From: PALSA-894 sp963734185
GTDB lineage: Bacteria; Pseudomonadota; Alphaproteobacteria; Rhizobiales; Xanthobacteraceae
Assembly: GCA_963734185.1 (NCBI GenBank)
Contig: CAVTGA010000001.1
Span: 1,302,001 to 1,366,000, forward strand
Reading direction: 5' to 3'
Length of the DNA stretch: 64,000 bases
Shown: piece after piece, positions 1 through 9,071 of the stretch
Position numbering within the stretch: the stretch's first letter is position 1
Layout: every line of letters starts with the position of its first letter
Position numbers and translations under genes: made by a program
The notes under the pieces: model-generated
Databases searched by the model: none
What the model was told of the DNA's origin: nothing
The model's input: the letters and a program-made list of their open reading frames with translations, nothing else

Positions 1-3000
1 TCGCCCGCGACCTCGAGCGCCATGCCGGCGACGTCGCGCGCGAGCGAGCGCGCGGCAAGCACCATCCAGGCGTTCTCCTGCGTCGACGTGTAGGGGGTGA
101 GCGCGCGCGCCGTCTCGATGCGCTCGACCGCGCGCAGCACGGCCGGGCGCGGCGCGTTGCCTTCCGAGGCGAGCGTCACGAAGGCGGCCGCATCGCGCAG
201 GATCGAGCCGTAGTCGACGCGGCCGTATTCGAGCTTGGGCTGCGGCGAGATCTCGTCGAGCGCGACGGCATAGACGCGCTCGGCGCGCACGCGGTCGCCG
301 AGCAGGCCGAGCGCCGCGGCGATCTGCGCCTTGGCGATCGGCGTCGGCAGGTCGGCCAACTTGGTGTCGGCGATGTAGCGCAGGTCGCCGAGCGGCGCCG
401 CGCCGTTGCGCGCGAGCACGTAGTAGGCGTAGGCCAGATTCCGCCCACCCTCCTTGCTCGGGTCGGCGCCGGCTACGGTGTTGCGCAGACGGTCGAGCGC
501 GAGGCGGAAGGCGGTATCGGGCACCACGAAGTTGCGCTCGCGCGCCCGGGTGAGGAAGTCGGTGACGTAGGCGTCGAGCCAGGCATCGTCGCCGCCCGAC
601 GACCACAGGCCGAACGAGCCGTTCGACCCTTGACGGGCAAGCAGCCGCTCGATGGCGTCGCGGATGCGCTGGTCGATGCCGGCATCGAGCGCGAGCTGCG
701 ACTCGCTCGCCAGCTCGTTGACGTAGAGCAGCGGCAGCGCGCGGCTGGTGATCTGCTCGGAACAACCGAACGGATAGCGGTCGAGCGCCTTGAGCAGGGC
801 GCCGACGTCGAGCGCGGTCGACGGCCCGACCGAGAGCTGGACCCCGCCGGTGCCCGGCACCAGATCGGCGAACAGGTCGCTCGACAGCGTGAAGCTCTCG
901 TTGCGCGCGACCGCGCGCACCGTGCGGCGCGTGAGGATCTGCGTCGCCGGCTTCACGGCGAGCGCGTAAGTGCGCTGCAGATTGAAGCCGCCCGGCCCCG
1001 AGATGCGGATCGCGACCGAGCCGGTGCCGACGCCCGAGGCGTTGAGCGGCAGGCTCACGCCGGCGCGCTGCTTGGCGTTGAGGCGGATGCTCGGCGGCGT
1101 GCCTTGCGCGACGCTGAGCGGGCCTTGGGTCTGCACCGTGATGCTGTAGTCGCCGGTCGCGCCCTCGACGTTGTCGAGGTCGAGCCGCACGGTGCCGCGG
1201 TCGCCGGTGAGCAGGAAGCGCGGCAGGGTCGCGGTAAGCACCACGGGATCGCGCACGATCACGTCGCCCGCGGCCTTGCCGACCTTGTCCTTCGACCAGG
1301 CGACCGCCATCACGCGCACCGAACCGGCGAACGCGGGAATGTCGAACAGGACTTCCGCGGTACCGTCGGGGCGCACCTGCACGATGCCGGAATAGAGCGC
1401 GAGCGGGGCTTGCGTCGGCGGCGAGCCGCCGAGTTGGGCCGGCGGCGCGTCGCCGCCGGTGCGGATGGCGCCGCGATTGCCCTGCATGCCGTCGATGAGC
1501 TGGCCGTAAAGATCGCGGACTTCGGCCGCGAGCCGGCGCTGGCCGAGATAATGCTCGTCGGGCGCCGGCGGCTTGTAGTTGGTGAGATTGAGAATGCCGA
1601 CGTCGACCGCGGCAACCACCACGCGCGCCTCGTCGCCGGGGCTAAGCCCGTTCAGCTTGAGCGGTACGCGCAAGGTGCCGTTCGGGCGCATCAAGTCGGG
1701 CAGCCGCATGTCGAGCGCGATGGTGCGCGCTTGGCGGTCGACCGCGAACCATTGCAGGCCGATGGCGCGGCCGGGCATGCGGCTCGCCTGCTCGTCGAGC
1801 GGACGGCGCAGGGTCGCCACCACATAGGCGCCGGTGCCCCAGTCGCGTCCGACGGTGAGCGGAATGCGCACGGTGCCGGGCTGCACGTCGGCGGTCGTGC
1901 TCGAATAGAGCCGCTCGCCGACCACGGTGAGGGTCACTTTCCCAGGCGTGCGGGCGGTGACGGCCACCGATATGGTCTCGCCCGCCTTGTACTCCGGCTT
2001 GTCGAGCGCGATTTCCAGCAGGTCGGGGGTGTCGGCGGAGGCGTCGGCGTACCAGCCGGCGTCGAACGTGATCGAGGTCGGCGGCACGCTCGGGTCGTCG
2101 CTCGCGATGTCGAGCCGATAGCGGCCGAGCTGCACGGGAAGCGCGATGCGGCCGGGCTTGTCGGCCGTGACGTCGAGGTGGCCGTCGGCCATGCGCCGCG
2201 TGGTCTTGACCGGCTCGTAGTCCCAGCGGCTGTCGCGGCGGTACCACTGATAGCGCCGCTCGAGCTTGAGCAGCTCGTAGCGCAGGCCGCCATGGGTCAG
2301 CATGCGCCCGTCGGGCGTCACCACCACGACATCGAAGCTCGCGGTTTCGCCTTCGCCGAGCGAGCGGCCTTGAAAGTTCGGCTTGACGCCGATCATGGTC
2401 GAATTCGGCACGATCGGCAGCGTGATGTTGCGCTCGACCGCGCGCCCGCCGGTCTCGGCCATGCGCACCGTGATGGTGGCTTCGAGCGGCCGCGACGAGG
2501 TCGGCACCTTCTCGAGCGCGACTGGGAAGGTCGCCTTGCCCTGGTCGTCGGTCGCGGGGATGTCCGCGAGCGTCGTGCGTTCGCGCGTCGCCTCTTCTTC
2601 TTCCGCCGTGCCGAACTGGTAGCCGGCAAGGCCCGGCCGCGACGCGGTCGGCTTGATCACCATCTCGGCTTCGAGATCGAGGTTCGAGGCCGGCGCGCCA
2701 TAGAGGAAGCGGCCGTCGACCTTCAGCTCGGCCGGCTGCGTCGGCGAGATGCGGCCGGTCGGCGAAGCGAGTTCGAACTCCAGGCGGTCCGGGATGTAGT
2801 CTTCGACCAGGAAGGTGGTCGAGCCGATCGCCGGCCCTTTCGGATCGGTGTAGGCGCGCACGCGCCAGGTGCCGGTCGAGGCGGTCTGCACGATCGGCAC
2901 GCTCAAGGAGCGCGCGCCGATCCCCATGTCCGGCACGACGGTGCGCCGGTACTCGACGCCGTCGGGGCGCTCGACCACCAAGGTCATCGGCACGGTGGTC

Positions 3001-4628
3001 ACGGCGACGCTCTGCGGATCGCGCAGCAGCGTGGTGATGTGAACGGTCTCGCCGGTGCGGTAGACGCCGCGCTCGGTATAGACGAACGCATCGAGCCCGC
3101 CCTGTACCTGGCGTCCGATCACGCCGCGGTCGGAGAGATCGAACGCGGGCGCCTTCAGGCTGAGGAACGCGTAATCGCCGCGCGCGTCGGCCACCAGCAT
3201 GGCGGGCGAAAGCCCGCCCTCCCCGCGCGCGAGCCCGGCCTCGAACCTTACGAAGCCGGCGGCGTCGGTCGTGCGGGTGGCGAGGACTTCGTTGTTGCGC
3301 GCGATCAGGCGCACTTCGACGTTCGCCCTGGCCTCGGTGGTCGCGAGCGAATGCACGAACACGCCGACGCCGTCGGTGCCGGAGAACGCGGCAAGGCCGA
3401 GATCGGACACGATGAACCATTGGGTCGCGAGCGGGCTGTAGTCTTCCGCCGCCGGGCCGGGAGGCGCAGCGGTCATCACGTAGACGCCGGGTTTCAGATC
3501 GCCGACCGCTTCCCCGATCGGGAAGGCCGTGGTGACGTCGGCATTGAGCACCGACTCGGTGTTCAGCTGGCCTTTCCAGACTTCGATGCCGCGCTCGCTC
3601 GCGAGCTTCTCCATGTCGGAGCGGTCGATGTTGCGCTGGAAGTCGTTGCCGAGCACGGTCTCGATCAGGTTGCGGTCGCCGACGCGGAAGATCTTGATGT
3701 CGACCGCGCGCGTATTGACCGAGACCACCGGGATGCCGCGCTGGCCGGTGCGCGGCAGCACATAGGCGCGGCTGGTGAAGCGCACGAACGGGCTGCGGTC
3801 GCGCACATAGATGTTGTAGTCGACCGACTTCTGCAGCGTCTCGCGTACGGTCGACGGCAGGCCGGCGCGCACCGTGATGGAATAGCGGTCGCCGTGCTTG
3901 AGACCCTCGACGCAGAGCTGCTGCTCCTCGACCGTGATGGCGGGCTTGTCCTGGCCGGCGACCGCGACGAACGGCGAGAAGTCGGCGCGCTTGCCCGGCA
4001 GGCTCTCGGAGAACTGGAAGCAGGCGCGGGGGGACGCTGCATCCGCGTCCACCGAATAGTCGAGGATGCGGAAGCCGTGCTGCTCGCGCAGCTGCTCGTA
4101 GAGCTGGCGCGTGTCGGCGACCTCGCGCAGGTCGAGGGCGAGGCGCAGCGTGTCGAGCGCGGGGCGCCAGATCTTGCGGTCGGTGTAGATGCGGCCGAGC
4201 GTGGTGAGGGCGTCGGCCTCTTCGTTCCGATTGCCGGCGCGCTGGTAGGCGATGTAGGCGGCGGTCGACGCGCGATCGAGGAAGGCGAAGCGCTCGCGGT
4301 CGTCGCTCGGCATGATCTGCAGGATGGTGCGCGACAGCCGCAGCCAGTTGGCGGCTTCGCTCGGCGCGACCGAGACGATCTGCGCCAGGATCTGCATGCC
4401 GGCGCGGAAATCGCGCTTCTCGAAGGCGGCGTCGGCCTCGCGCCGCAAGGTCGCGAGCGGCTTTGCGACTTGGCCGGCCTCGGTCTTGATCTGGGCTTCG
4501 AGCTTGATCGCGCTATCGGCGAGATCGGATCGTTGGAAGGCCTTGTCGGCGGCGGCGGCGGGAAAAGCGGTGAGAGCAAGAAGAGCGACGAGCGCGGCGG
4601 CAAAGCCGGCGCGGACGGACGCGAGCAT
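1..4628 (-). CDS. Alpha-2-macroglobulin family protein, 3'-truncated by the window edge
   Basis: This is a large periplasmic bacterial alpha-2-macroglobulin (YfhM-like), a family thought to trap foreign proteases by covalent capture. About 1542 residues lie in the window and the frame is still open at base 1. It starts at ATG 4628 after a GGGAGG ribosome site and has a signal peptide (MLASVRAGFAAALVALLALT...AAA) without a lipobox. The thioester motif CSEQ is intact, with its Cys near residue 1289 (bases 753-764, context YPFGCSEQ). It is followed by the TQENAWMVLA stretch typical of the thioester/helical domain. The N-terminal 200 residues look helical (TPR-like), then MG-type beta domains. 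A long open frame on the opposite strand is a shadow. The usual partner pbpC is not in the window and could lie just outside. Confidence 0.93.
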   Translation of the reverse strand, partial: MLASVRAGFAAALVALLALTAFPAAAADKAFQRSDLADSAIKLEAQIKTEAGQVAKPLATLRREADAAFEKRDFRAGMQILAQIVSVAPSEAANWLRLSRTILQIMPSDDRERFAFLDRASTAAYIAYQRAGNRNEEADALTTLGRIYTDRKIWRPALDTLRLALDLREVADTRQLYEQLREQHGFRILDYSVDADAASPRACFQFSESLPGKRADFSPFVAVAGQDKPAITVEEQQLCVEGLKHGDRYSITVRAGLPSTVRETLQKSVDYNIYVRDRSPFVRFTSRAYVLPRTGQRGIPVVSVNTRAVDIKIFRVGDRNLIETVLGNDFQRNIDRSDMEKLASERGIEVWKGQLNTESVLNADVTTAFPIGEAVGDLKPGVYVMTAAPPGPAAEDYSPLATQWFIVSDLGLAAFSGTDGVGVFVHSLATTEARANVEVRLIARNNEVLATRTTDAAGFVRFEAGLARGEGGLSPAMLVADARGDYAFLSLKAPAFDLSDRGVIGRQVQGGLDAFVYTERGVYRTGETVHITTLLRDPQSVAVTTVPMTLVVERPDGVEYRRTVVPDMGIGARSLSVPIVQTASTGTWRVRAYTDPKGPAIGSTTFLVEDYIPDRLEFELASPTGRISPTQPAELKVDGRFLYGAPASNLDLEAEMVIKPTASRPGLAGYQFGTAEEEEATRERTTLADIPATDDQGKATFPVALEKVPTSSRPLEATITVRMAETGGRAVERNITLPIVPNSTMIGVKPNFQGRSLGEGETASFDVVVVTPDGRMLTHGGLRYELLKLERRYQWYRRDSRWDYEPVKTTRRMADGHLDVTADKPGRIALPVQLGRYRLDIASDDPSVPPTSITFDAGWYADASADTPDLLEIALDKPEYKAGETISVAVTARTPGKVTLTVVGERLYSSTTADVQPGTVRIPLTVGRDWGTGAYVVATLRRPLDEQASRMPGRAIGLQWFAVDRQARTIALDMRLPDLMRPNGTLRVPLKLNGLSPGDEARVVVAAVDVGILNLTNYKPPAPDEHYLGQRRLAAEVRDLYGQLIDGMQGNRGAIRTGGDAPPAQLGGSPPTQAPLALYSGIVQVRPDGTAEVLFDIPAFAGSVRVMAVAWSKDKVGKAAGDVIVRDPVVLTATLPRFLLTGDRGTVRLDLDNVEGATGDYSITVQTQGPLSVAQGTPPSIRLNAKQRAGVSLPLNASGVGTGSVAIRISGPGGFNLQRTYALAVKPATQILTRRTVRAVARNESFTLSSDLFADLVPGTGGVQLSVGPSTALDVGALLKALDRYPFGCSEQITSRALPLLYVNELASESQLALDAGIDQRIRDAIERLLARQGSNGSFGLWSSGGDDAWLDAYVTDFLTRARERNFVVPDTAFRLALDRLRNTVAGADPSKEGGRNLAYAYYVLARNGAAPLGDLRYIADTKLADLPTPIAKAQIAAALGLLGDRVRAERVYAVALDEISPQPKLEYGRVDYGSILRDAAAFVTLASEGNAPRPAVLRAVERIETARALTPYTSTQENAWMVLAARSLARDVAGMALEVAG

Positions 4629-4785
4629 CGAAGGACCTCCCTCAAACCCCATTAGCGGGGCCGTACTTCACTTCCACCAGTTTCGAGACTTGTCCAGCAA
4701 TCATGTCCGATTGATGACTGAATGTTCATGATCGGGAAAATGGTGGTGCGAAGGAGAGTTGGGGTGGCGGTGCCGCAAACTCGAA

Positions 4786-4924
4786 CACCCTCCCCTGGAG
4801 GGGGAGGGTCGGCGAGTGTGAGCGAAGCGAATGCGAGCCGGGGTGGGGTGACTGTTCGAAAAAACTTCACCCCACCCCGACGCTCACTGCGTTCACGTCG
4901 ACCCTCCCCCTCCAGGGGAGGGTG
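4786..4924. repeat. Imperfect inverted repeat, about 139 bp
   Basis: The left arm (CACCCTCCCCTGGAGGGGGA...) is mirrored by the right arm (...CCCTCCAGGGGAGGGTG), with a second inner pair around GGGGTGGGGTGA / TCACCCCACCCC. A very long hairpin could form. It fills most of the 318-base gap between the amidase 3' end and the macroglobulin start. Just beyond it, at 4941-4950, GCCCACCCTAC-like sequence resembles the end of the larger dispersed element described elsewhere and contributes the amidase stop codon. Looks like a mobile or REP-type intergenic element. Confidence 0.8.
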
Positions 4925-4946
4925 AACGGAGCGTGCGGCGCCCACC

Positions 4947-6350
4947 CTACGATTTCGGCGCATCCAATACTTTGAACGGCCGCGCGCTCTCGAACGCGCG
5001 CGCGGCGCGCAGCACGAGCGCGTCGTTGCGCAGCGGACCCACGATCTGCAGGCCGATCGGCAGGCCGTCGCGCGAGAAGCCGCACGGCACCGAGGCGGCG
5101 GGCTGCTGGGTGAGATTGAACGGATAGGTGTAGGGCGACCACGCGATCCAGCGCTCGCCGTAGGAACCGTCCGCCGGTGTCACGCGGTCCACTTCAAATG
5201 CCGGGATCGGCATCTGCGGCGTGAGCAGGAGATCGTAACGTTCGTGGAAGCGCGCCATCGTGATGGCGAGCTCGGCGCGCGCCGCGTAGGCGGCAAGATA
5301 GTCGGCGAGCGAATAGCGCCTGCCCTCCGCGGCCACCTCGAGGAGGCCCGGATCCATCTTGGCCCGGTCCGGCTCGGGCACCGCGTCGACGATGGTCGCT
5401 GAGACCGCACCCCAGATGGTCATGATCTGATCGTAGGGCTCGGCGAAGCCGGGATCGGCTTCTTCCACGGTCGCGCCCAGGTCGGCGAAGACTTGCGCGG
5501 CCGCGGCGGTCGCCTGCTCCACCTCGAGATCGAGTTGCTTGACGTAGCCGAGCCGCGGGCTCCAGGCGACGCGCAAGCCGCGCAAGCCGTCGTCGAGGCC
5601 GACGCGGAAATCCGGCGCGGGCGTATTCCACGCCGCCATGTCGCGCTCGTCCGGCGCGCCGATCACGGTAAGCATCAGCGCCGCGTCGGTCACGGTGCGG
5701 GTCAGCGGCCCGTGATGGGCGAGCACGTTGAACGGCGACGCCGGATAGACCGGCACCCGGCCGAAGCTCGGCTTGATGCCGAACACGCCGGTGAACGCGG
5801 CCGGAATGCGGATCGATCCGGCGCCGTCGGTGCCGATATGCAGGGCGCCGAGATTGAGCAGCGCCGCGGCGGCTGCGCCGCCGGACGAACCGCCGGGCGT
5901 GCGGCTGAGCTTCCACGGGTTGCGCGTGGTGCCGGTGAGCGGCGAATGGCAGACGCCGATCCAGCCAAACTCGGGGAGCGTGGTCTTGCCCAGGATCACC
6001 GCGCCCTGCTCGCGCAGGCGCGCCGGCGCCGGCGCGTCGTAGCTCATCGGCGCAGGATCGGACGTGGCCGAGCCCTTGCGCGCCGGGAAGCCTTTGACCG
6101 CGACGTTGTCCTTTACGGTGACCGGCACGCCGTCGAGCAGGCCCTGCGGCGCGCCCTTCATCCAGCGCGCCTCGGAGGCGCCGGCAGCGGCAAGCGCGCC
6201 CTCGGTGTCGATGACGTTGAAGGCATTGATGACCGGATTGACGCGCGAAATGCGGTCCAACGCGACGCGCGTGACCTCGAGCGGCGAGATGTCCTTGCGG
6301 CGATAGAGCGGCAGCAGCTCGGTGGCGCTCAGCGCCGCAACGTCGGTCAT
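4947..6350 (-). CDS. Amidase (amidase signature family)
   Basis: 467-residue amidase-signature hydrolase, cleaving a carboxamide (GatA/AtzF/amidase superfamily); the substrate cannot be read from sequence. The Ser-cisSer-Lys triad is visible: Lys80 in VTVKDN, cis-Ser155 in PGGSSGG and nucleophile Ser179 in GTDGAGSIRIP, with the expected 24-residue spacing between the serines. Start chosen at ATG 6350 (MTDVAALS), preceded by AAGGGGG; an in-frame ATG at 6368 is possible. The TAG stop (4947-4949) lies in a CCCACCCTAC sequence matching the end of the dispersed element. It lies downstream of the Gfo/Idh/MocA gene on the same strand and may be cotranscribed. Confidence 0.92.
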   Translation of the reverse strand: MTDVAALSATELLPLYRRKDISPLEVTRVALDRISRVNPVINAFNVIDTEGALAAAGASEARWMKGAPQGLLDGVPVTVKDNVAVKGFPARKGSATSDPAPMSYDAPAPARLREQGAVILGKTTLPEFGWIGVCHSPLTGTTRNPWKLSRTPGGSSGGAAAAALLNLGALHIGTDGAGSIRIPAAFTGVFGIKPSFGRVPVYPASPFNVLAHHGPLTRTVTDAALMLTVIGAPDERDMAAWNTPAPDFRVGLDDGLRGLRVAWSPRLGYVKQLDLEVEQATAAAAQVFADLGATVEEADPGFAEPYDQIMTIWGAVSATIVDAVPEPDRAKMDPGLLEVAAEGRRYSLADYLAAYAARAELAITMARFHERYDLLLTPQMPIPAFEVDRVTPADGSYGERWIAWSPYTYPFNLTQQPAASVPCGFSRDGLPIGLQIVGPLRNDALVLRAARAFESARPFKVLDAPKS

Positions 6351-6403
6351 CCATCCCCCTTGAACCATGATCCGTTCGGGCCATGGTCTAACTTTTACTT
6401 TGC

Positions 6404-6448
6404 GCATGATCTTTTCCGAAAACCGGTTTCCACTTTTCGGGATCATGC
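6404..6448. repeat. GCATGATC palindromic element, copy 1
   Basis: A 45-bp inverted repeat beginning GCATGATCTTTTCCGAAAA and ending TTTTCGGGATCATGC. Related copies occur at 8938-8983, 8992-9037 and 16121-16165. The stop codon of the upstream oxidoreductase (TGA, complement of 6443-6445) is formed by the GATCATGC end of this copy. Confidence 0.9.
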
Positions 6449-7483
6449 GCCGGCCGACAATGGTATCCGCACCCGCGCGCCGGTCAAACTGCTCGCCAGC
6501 AGCGCATCGATCAGCCGATGCACCTTCAGGGCTTCCTCGCCGTTGATCGCCGGCTCGCGTTTCTGGTCGAGCGCGTCGAGGAAGTCGGCGAGCACGCCGC
6601 GATGCCAGTCGTTGGGAAACGCCATCGGGTCGGCGCCAGTGCCGCCGCCGCCGGCTTCGGACTCGACCGCGGTGACGCGGCCATCGTGATGGACGACTCT
6701 GAGCGTCGTGCCGGCCAGCGCGGCGGTGGCGCTCTCGCCGATGATCTCGATGCGTTCGGGAAAGCCCGGATAGGCGGCGGTGGTGGCGTCGATGGTGCCG
6801 AGCGCGCCGCTGGCGAACTTCACCGCGGCGGCCGCCATGTCCTCGGTCTCCATGCGGTGCACCGAGGAGGTCTGCGCGTAGCAGGCGACCTCGGCGACCG
6901 GCCCGGCAAGGCTCAGCATCAGGTCGAGGGTATGGATGCCTTGCGTCAGCAGCACGCCGCCGCCGTCCCGCGCGCGCGTCCCCCTGCCCTCCACGTCGTA
7001 GTAGCTCTGCGGCCGCCACAGCCGGATCACCGTGGAGCACCCAACGATGCGGCCAAGCTCTCCGGCTTTCAGCATGTCGCGCAACTTCAGCGCGGCGGGG
7101 CGGAAGCGGTGCTGCAGCACGACGCCGAGCGCCCTGCCGGCCTTGCGGCAGGCGGCGACCAATTCTTCGGCGCGCGCGGTCGAGATCTCGAGCGGCTTCT
7201 CCAACAGCACGTGCTTGCCGGCGGCGGCGCAGCGGCGCACCAGGTCGAGGTGGGTGTTGGGCGGCGTCAGGATCATGACCGCGTCGATGCTATTGTCCGC
7301 CAGGATGGCGTCGAGACTGTCGCCGAGCGGAAAAGCGAAACGCGCGCCGAACGCCGTGCGCCGCGCTTCGCTCGGGGCGAACGCCGCCGCGACTTCGACG
7401 CGGTCCTGCAGGTCGACGAGGCTCTTGGCGTGCGGCGTGACCGCCATGCCGAGGCCGACGATGGCGAGCTTGTGTCTGGGCAT
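6443..7483 (-). CDS. Gfo/Idh/MocA family oxidoreductase
   Basis: 346-residue NAD(P)-dependent dehydrogenase of the sugar/inositol type. The N-terminal Rossmann fold (LAIVGLGMAV) and the EKP motif (GKHVLLEKPLEIS), whose Lys is catalytic in the family, are both visible, followed by the C-terminal beta-sheet domain (GGVLLTQGIHTLDLML). Start at ATG 7483 follows a GGAAGGAG site; a longer upstream frame crosses an intergenic repeat and is not used. It lies between the amidase and uxuA on the same strand, so a role with uronate or a related sugar acid is an inference. The last residues and stop are read inside a GATCATGC palindrome, so its C-terminus may have been modified by repeat insertion. Confidence 0.9.
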   Translation of the reverse strand: MPRHKLAIVGLGMAVTPHAKSLVDLQDRVEVAAAFAPSEARRTAFGARFAFPLGDSLDAILADNSIDAVMILTPPNTHLDLVRRCAAAGKHVLLEKPLEISTARAEELVAACRKAGRALGVVLQHRFRPAALKLRDMLKAGELGRIVGCSTVIRLWRPQSYYDVEGRGTRARDGGGVLLTQGIHTLDLMLSLAGPVAEVACYAQTSSVHRMETEDMAAAAVKFASGALGTIDATTAAYPGFPERIEIIGESATAALAGTTLRVVHHDGRVTAVESEAGGGGTGADPMAFPNDWHRGVLADFLDALDQKREPAINGEEALKVHRLIDALLASSLTGARVRIPLSAGA

Positions 7484-7497
7484 CCAACGCTCCTTCC

Positions 7498-7654
7498 GTA
7501 GGGTGGGCAAAGGCGCATAGCCAGCACTGTGAGTGCACGCCGGCGCCGTGCGCCTTTGCCCACGCGTCCCGTTGTTCGACATCCGCGTGGGCACGGCGCG
7601 GACCCCTTTCAGTGAATTGCCGCGAGATCGAGGCCGCGCCTTTGCCCACCCTAC
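7498..7654. repeat. Dispersed GTAGGGTGGGCAAAGGCGC element, type A
   Basis: A 157-bp intergenic element with inverted ends GTAGGGTGGGCAAAGGCGC and GCGCCTTTGCCCACCCTAC and internal GCGCCGTGC / GCACGGCGC arms. It sits between uxuA and the Gfo/Idh/MocA gene. The right end gives the TAG stop of uxuA (7651-7653, minus strand). Relatives are at 19778-20725 (split), 33544, 43704, 49502, 60331 and 61892. Confidence 0.92.
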
Positions 7655-8835
7655 TGCAATGCGCGGATGGCGCCGCGCAGTTCGGCGAGACCCTTGAGCC
7701 GGCCGATGGCCGAATAGCCGGGATTCACCGTCTTGCCGAGATCGTCGAGCATGCGGTGGCCGTGGTCGGGACGGAAAGGAATTTGCGCAGCGGCGGGTCG
7801 CTTGCGATCTTCGGCGAGCAGCGCACGCAGCACCGCGATCATGTCGAAATCGCCGTCGAGATGATCGGCTTCGACGAAGCTGCCGTCGCCTTCGCGCCGG
7901 GTCGAGCGCAGATGAGCAAAGTGGATGCGCGGTCCGAACTGCGCGGCCATGGCGGGCAGATCGTTGTCGGCGCGCACGCCGAGGCTGCCGCTGCAGTAGC
8001 ACATGCCGTTGGCGGGCGACGGCACGGCAGCGAAGATCGCCTGGTAGTCGGCGGCCGTCGACGCGATGCGCGGCAGGCCGAACAGCGGGCGCGGCGGATC
8101 GTCGGGATGCAGCGTAAGCTTCACGCCGAGCGCATCGGCGACCGGCACGACCTGTTCCAGGAATGCGACCAGATGGGTGCGCAGCTTGTCGGCGTCGATG
8201 CCGGCATATCGGGCGAGCCGCTCGCGGAACGCCGCCGGATCGAGCGCGTCGGTGGTGGCGCCGGGCAGGCCGGCGGCGACGGTACGGGTCAATACCGCGA
8301 CGTCGGACTCGCTCATCGCCTCGAATACGCGGCGCGCCCGCGCCCGCGCTGCCTCGTCGTAATCGGCGACGGCTCCGGGCCGCGCTAGCACGTGAATGTC
8401 GAAAGCCGCGAAGCGGTCGGCGTCGAAGCGCAGCGCGGTCGCCCCGCTCGGCAGCGCAAAGTCGAGATCGGTGCGAGTCCAGTCGACCACGGGCATGAAG
8501 TTGTAGCAGACGGTGCCAATGCCCTCGGCCGCGACCGCCTCAAGACTCGCGATCCACGCCTCGATGGCGTTGCGCGCGCCGGCGCCTTCGCGCTTGATCG
8601 CGTCGGCGACCGGGATGCTTTCCACCACCGTCCAGGCGAGCGGCGCGCGCCCGGCCGGCGCCGTTTCGATCAGCGCCTTGCGCGCCGCGACCGCCTGGCG
8701 CGGCCACGCTTGCCCCGGCGCAACCTCGTGCAGCGCATTGACGATATCGCTCGCACCGGCCTGGCGCACCGCGTCGAGCGCGACCGGATCATCCGGGCCG
8801 AACCACCGCCAGGCCTGCCGCACGGGACGTTCCAC
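7651..8835 (-). CDS. uxuA: Mannonate dehydratase
   Basis: D-mannonate dehydratase (EC 4.2.1.8) turns D-mannonate into 2-keto-3-deoxygluconate, the third step of glucuronate breakdown. The 394-residue product starts MERPVRQAWRWFGPDDPV, typical of the family and the same length as E. coli UxuA. Later blocks CYNFMPVVDWTRTDL, LHPDDPP and HFAHLRS carry the likely metal-binding Asp/His residues. It points away from the regulator/uxaC/TRAP/uxuB operon, across a gap with two palindromic repeats and a candidate operator. Its TAG stop is supplied by the end of the dispersed element. Confidence 0.95.
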   Translation of the reverse strand: MERPVRQAWRWFGPDDPVALDAVRQAGASDIVNALHEVAPGQAWPRQAVAARKALIETAPAGRAPLAWTVVESIPVADAIKREGAGARNAIEAWIASLEAVAAEGIGTVCYNFMPVVDWTRTDLDFALPSGATALRFDADRFAAFDIHVLARPGAVADYDEAARARARRVFEAMSESDVAVLTRTVAAGLPGATTDALDPAAFRERLARYAGIDADKLRTHLVAFLEQVVPVADALGVKLTLHPDDPPRPLFGLPRIASTAADYQAIFAAVPSPANGMCYCSGSLGVRADNDLPAMAAQFGPRIHFAHLRSTRREGDGSFVEADHLDGDFDMIAVLRALLAEDRKRPAAAQIPFRPDHGHRMLDDLGKTVNPGYSAIGRLKGLAELRGAIRALQ

Positions 8836-8861
8836 CCCTGATTTTCTTGGGGATTTTCGAT

Positions 8862-8872
8862 TGGTCAGGCCA
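8862..8872. promoter_or_regulatory. Candidate FadR-type operator upstream of uxuA
   Basis: TGGTCAGGCCA is a near-palindrome with one mismatch that resembles the TGGTCnnACCA-like sites bound by FadR-family GntR regulators. It lies 27 bp upstream of the uxuA start, and a FadR-family regulator is encoded 200 bp away on the other strand. Single weak match only. Confidence 0.3.
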
Positions 8873-8937
8873 CCTTATCGCTTGAACGGAAGGCCCTCAA
8901 CCCGTAGGGTCGCGCCGAAAATAAAAGACGGCTTCAG

Positions 8938-9037
8938 AGCATGATCCCGAAAAGTGTGTAGCGGTTTTCGGGAAAGATCATGCTCCGCTAGAGCATGATC
9001 CCGAAAAGTGTGCAGCGGTTTTCGGAAAAGATCATGC
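8938..9037. repeat. GCATGATC palindromic element, tandem copies 2 and 3
   Basis: Two near-identical 46-bp inverted repeats at 8938-8983 and 8992-9037, each running AGCATGATCCCGAAAAGTG to AAGATCATGCT and separated by 8 bases. They occupy the divergent gap between uxuA and its regulator, where they could form two strong hairpins or a cruciform. Confidence 0.92.
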
Positions 9038-9071
9038 TCCACTGAAAAAGGCCGCGCGCGCGGGAGGATCG

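Noticed and set aside
630..4655. 1341-codon open frame on the plus strand
   Set aside because: It is antisense to the macroglobulin gene. The minus frame has a signal peptide, CSEQ motif and family blocks, while the plus frame is Arg/Ala/Gly-rich without any motif, a usual effect of high GC.
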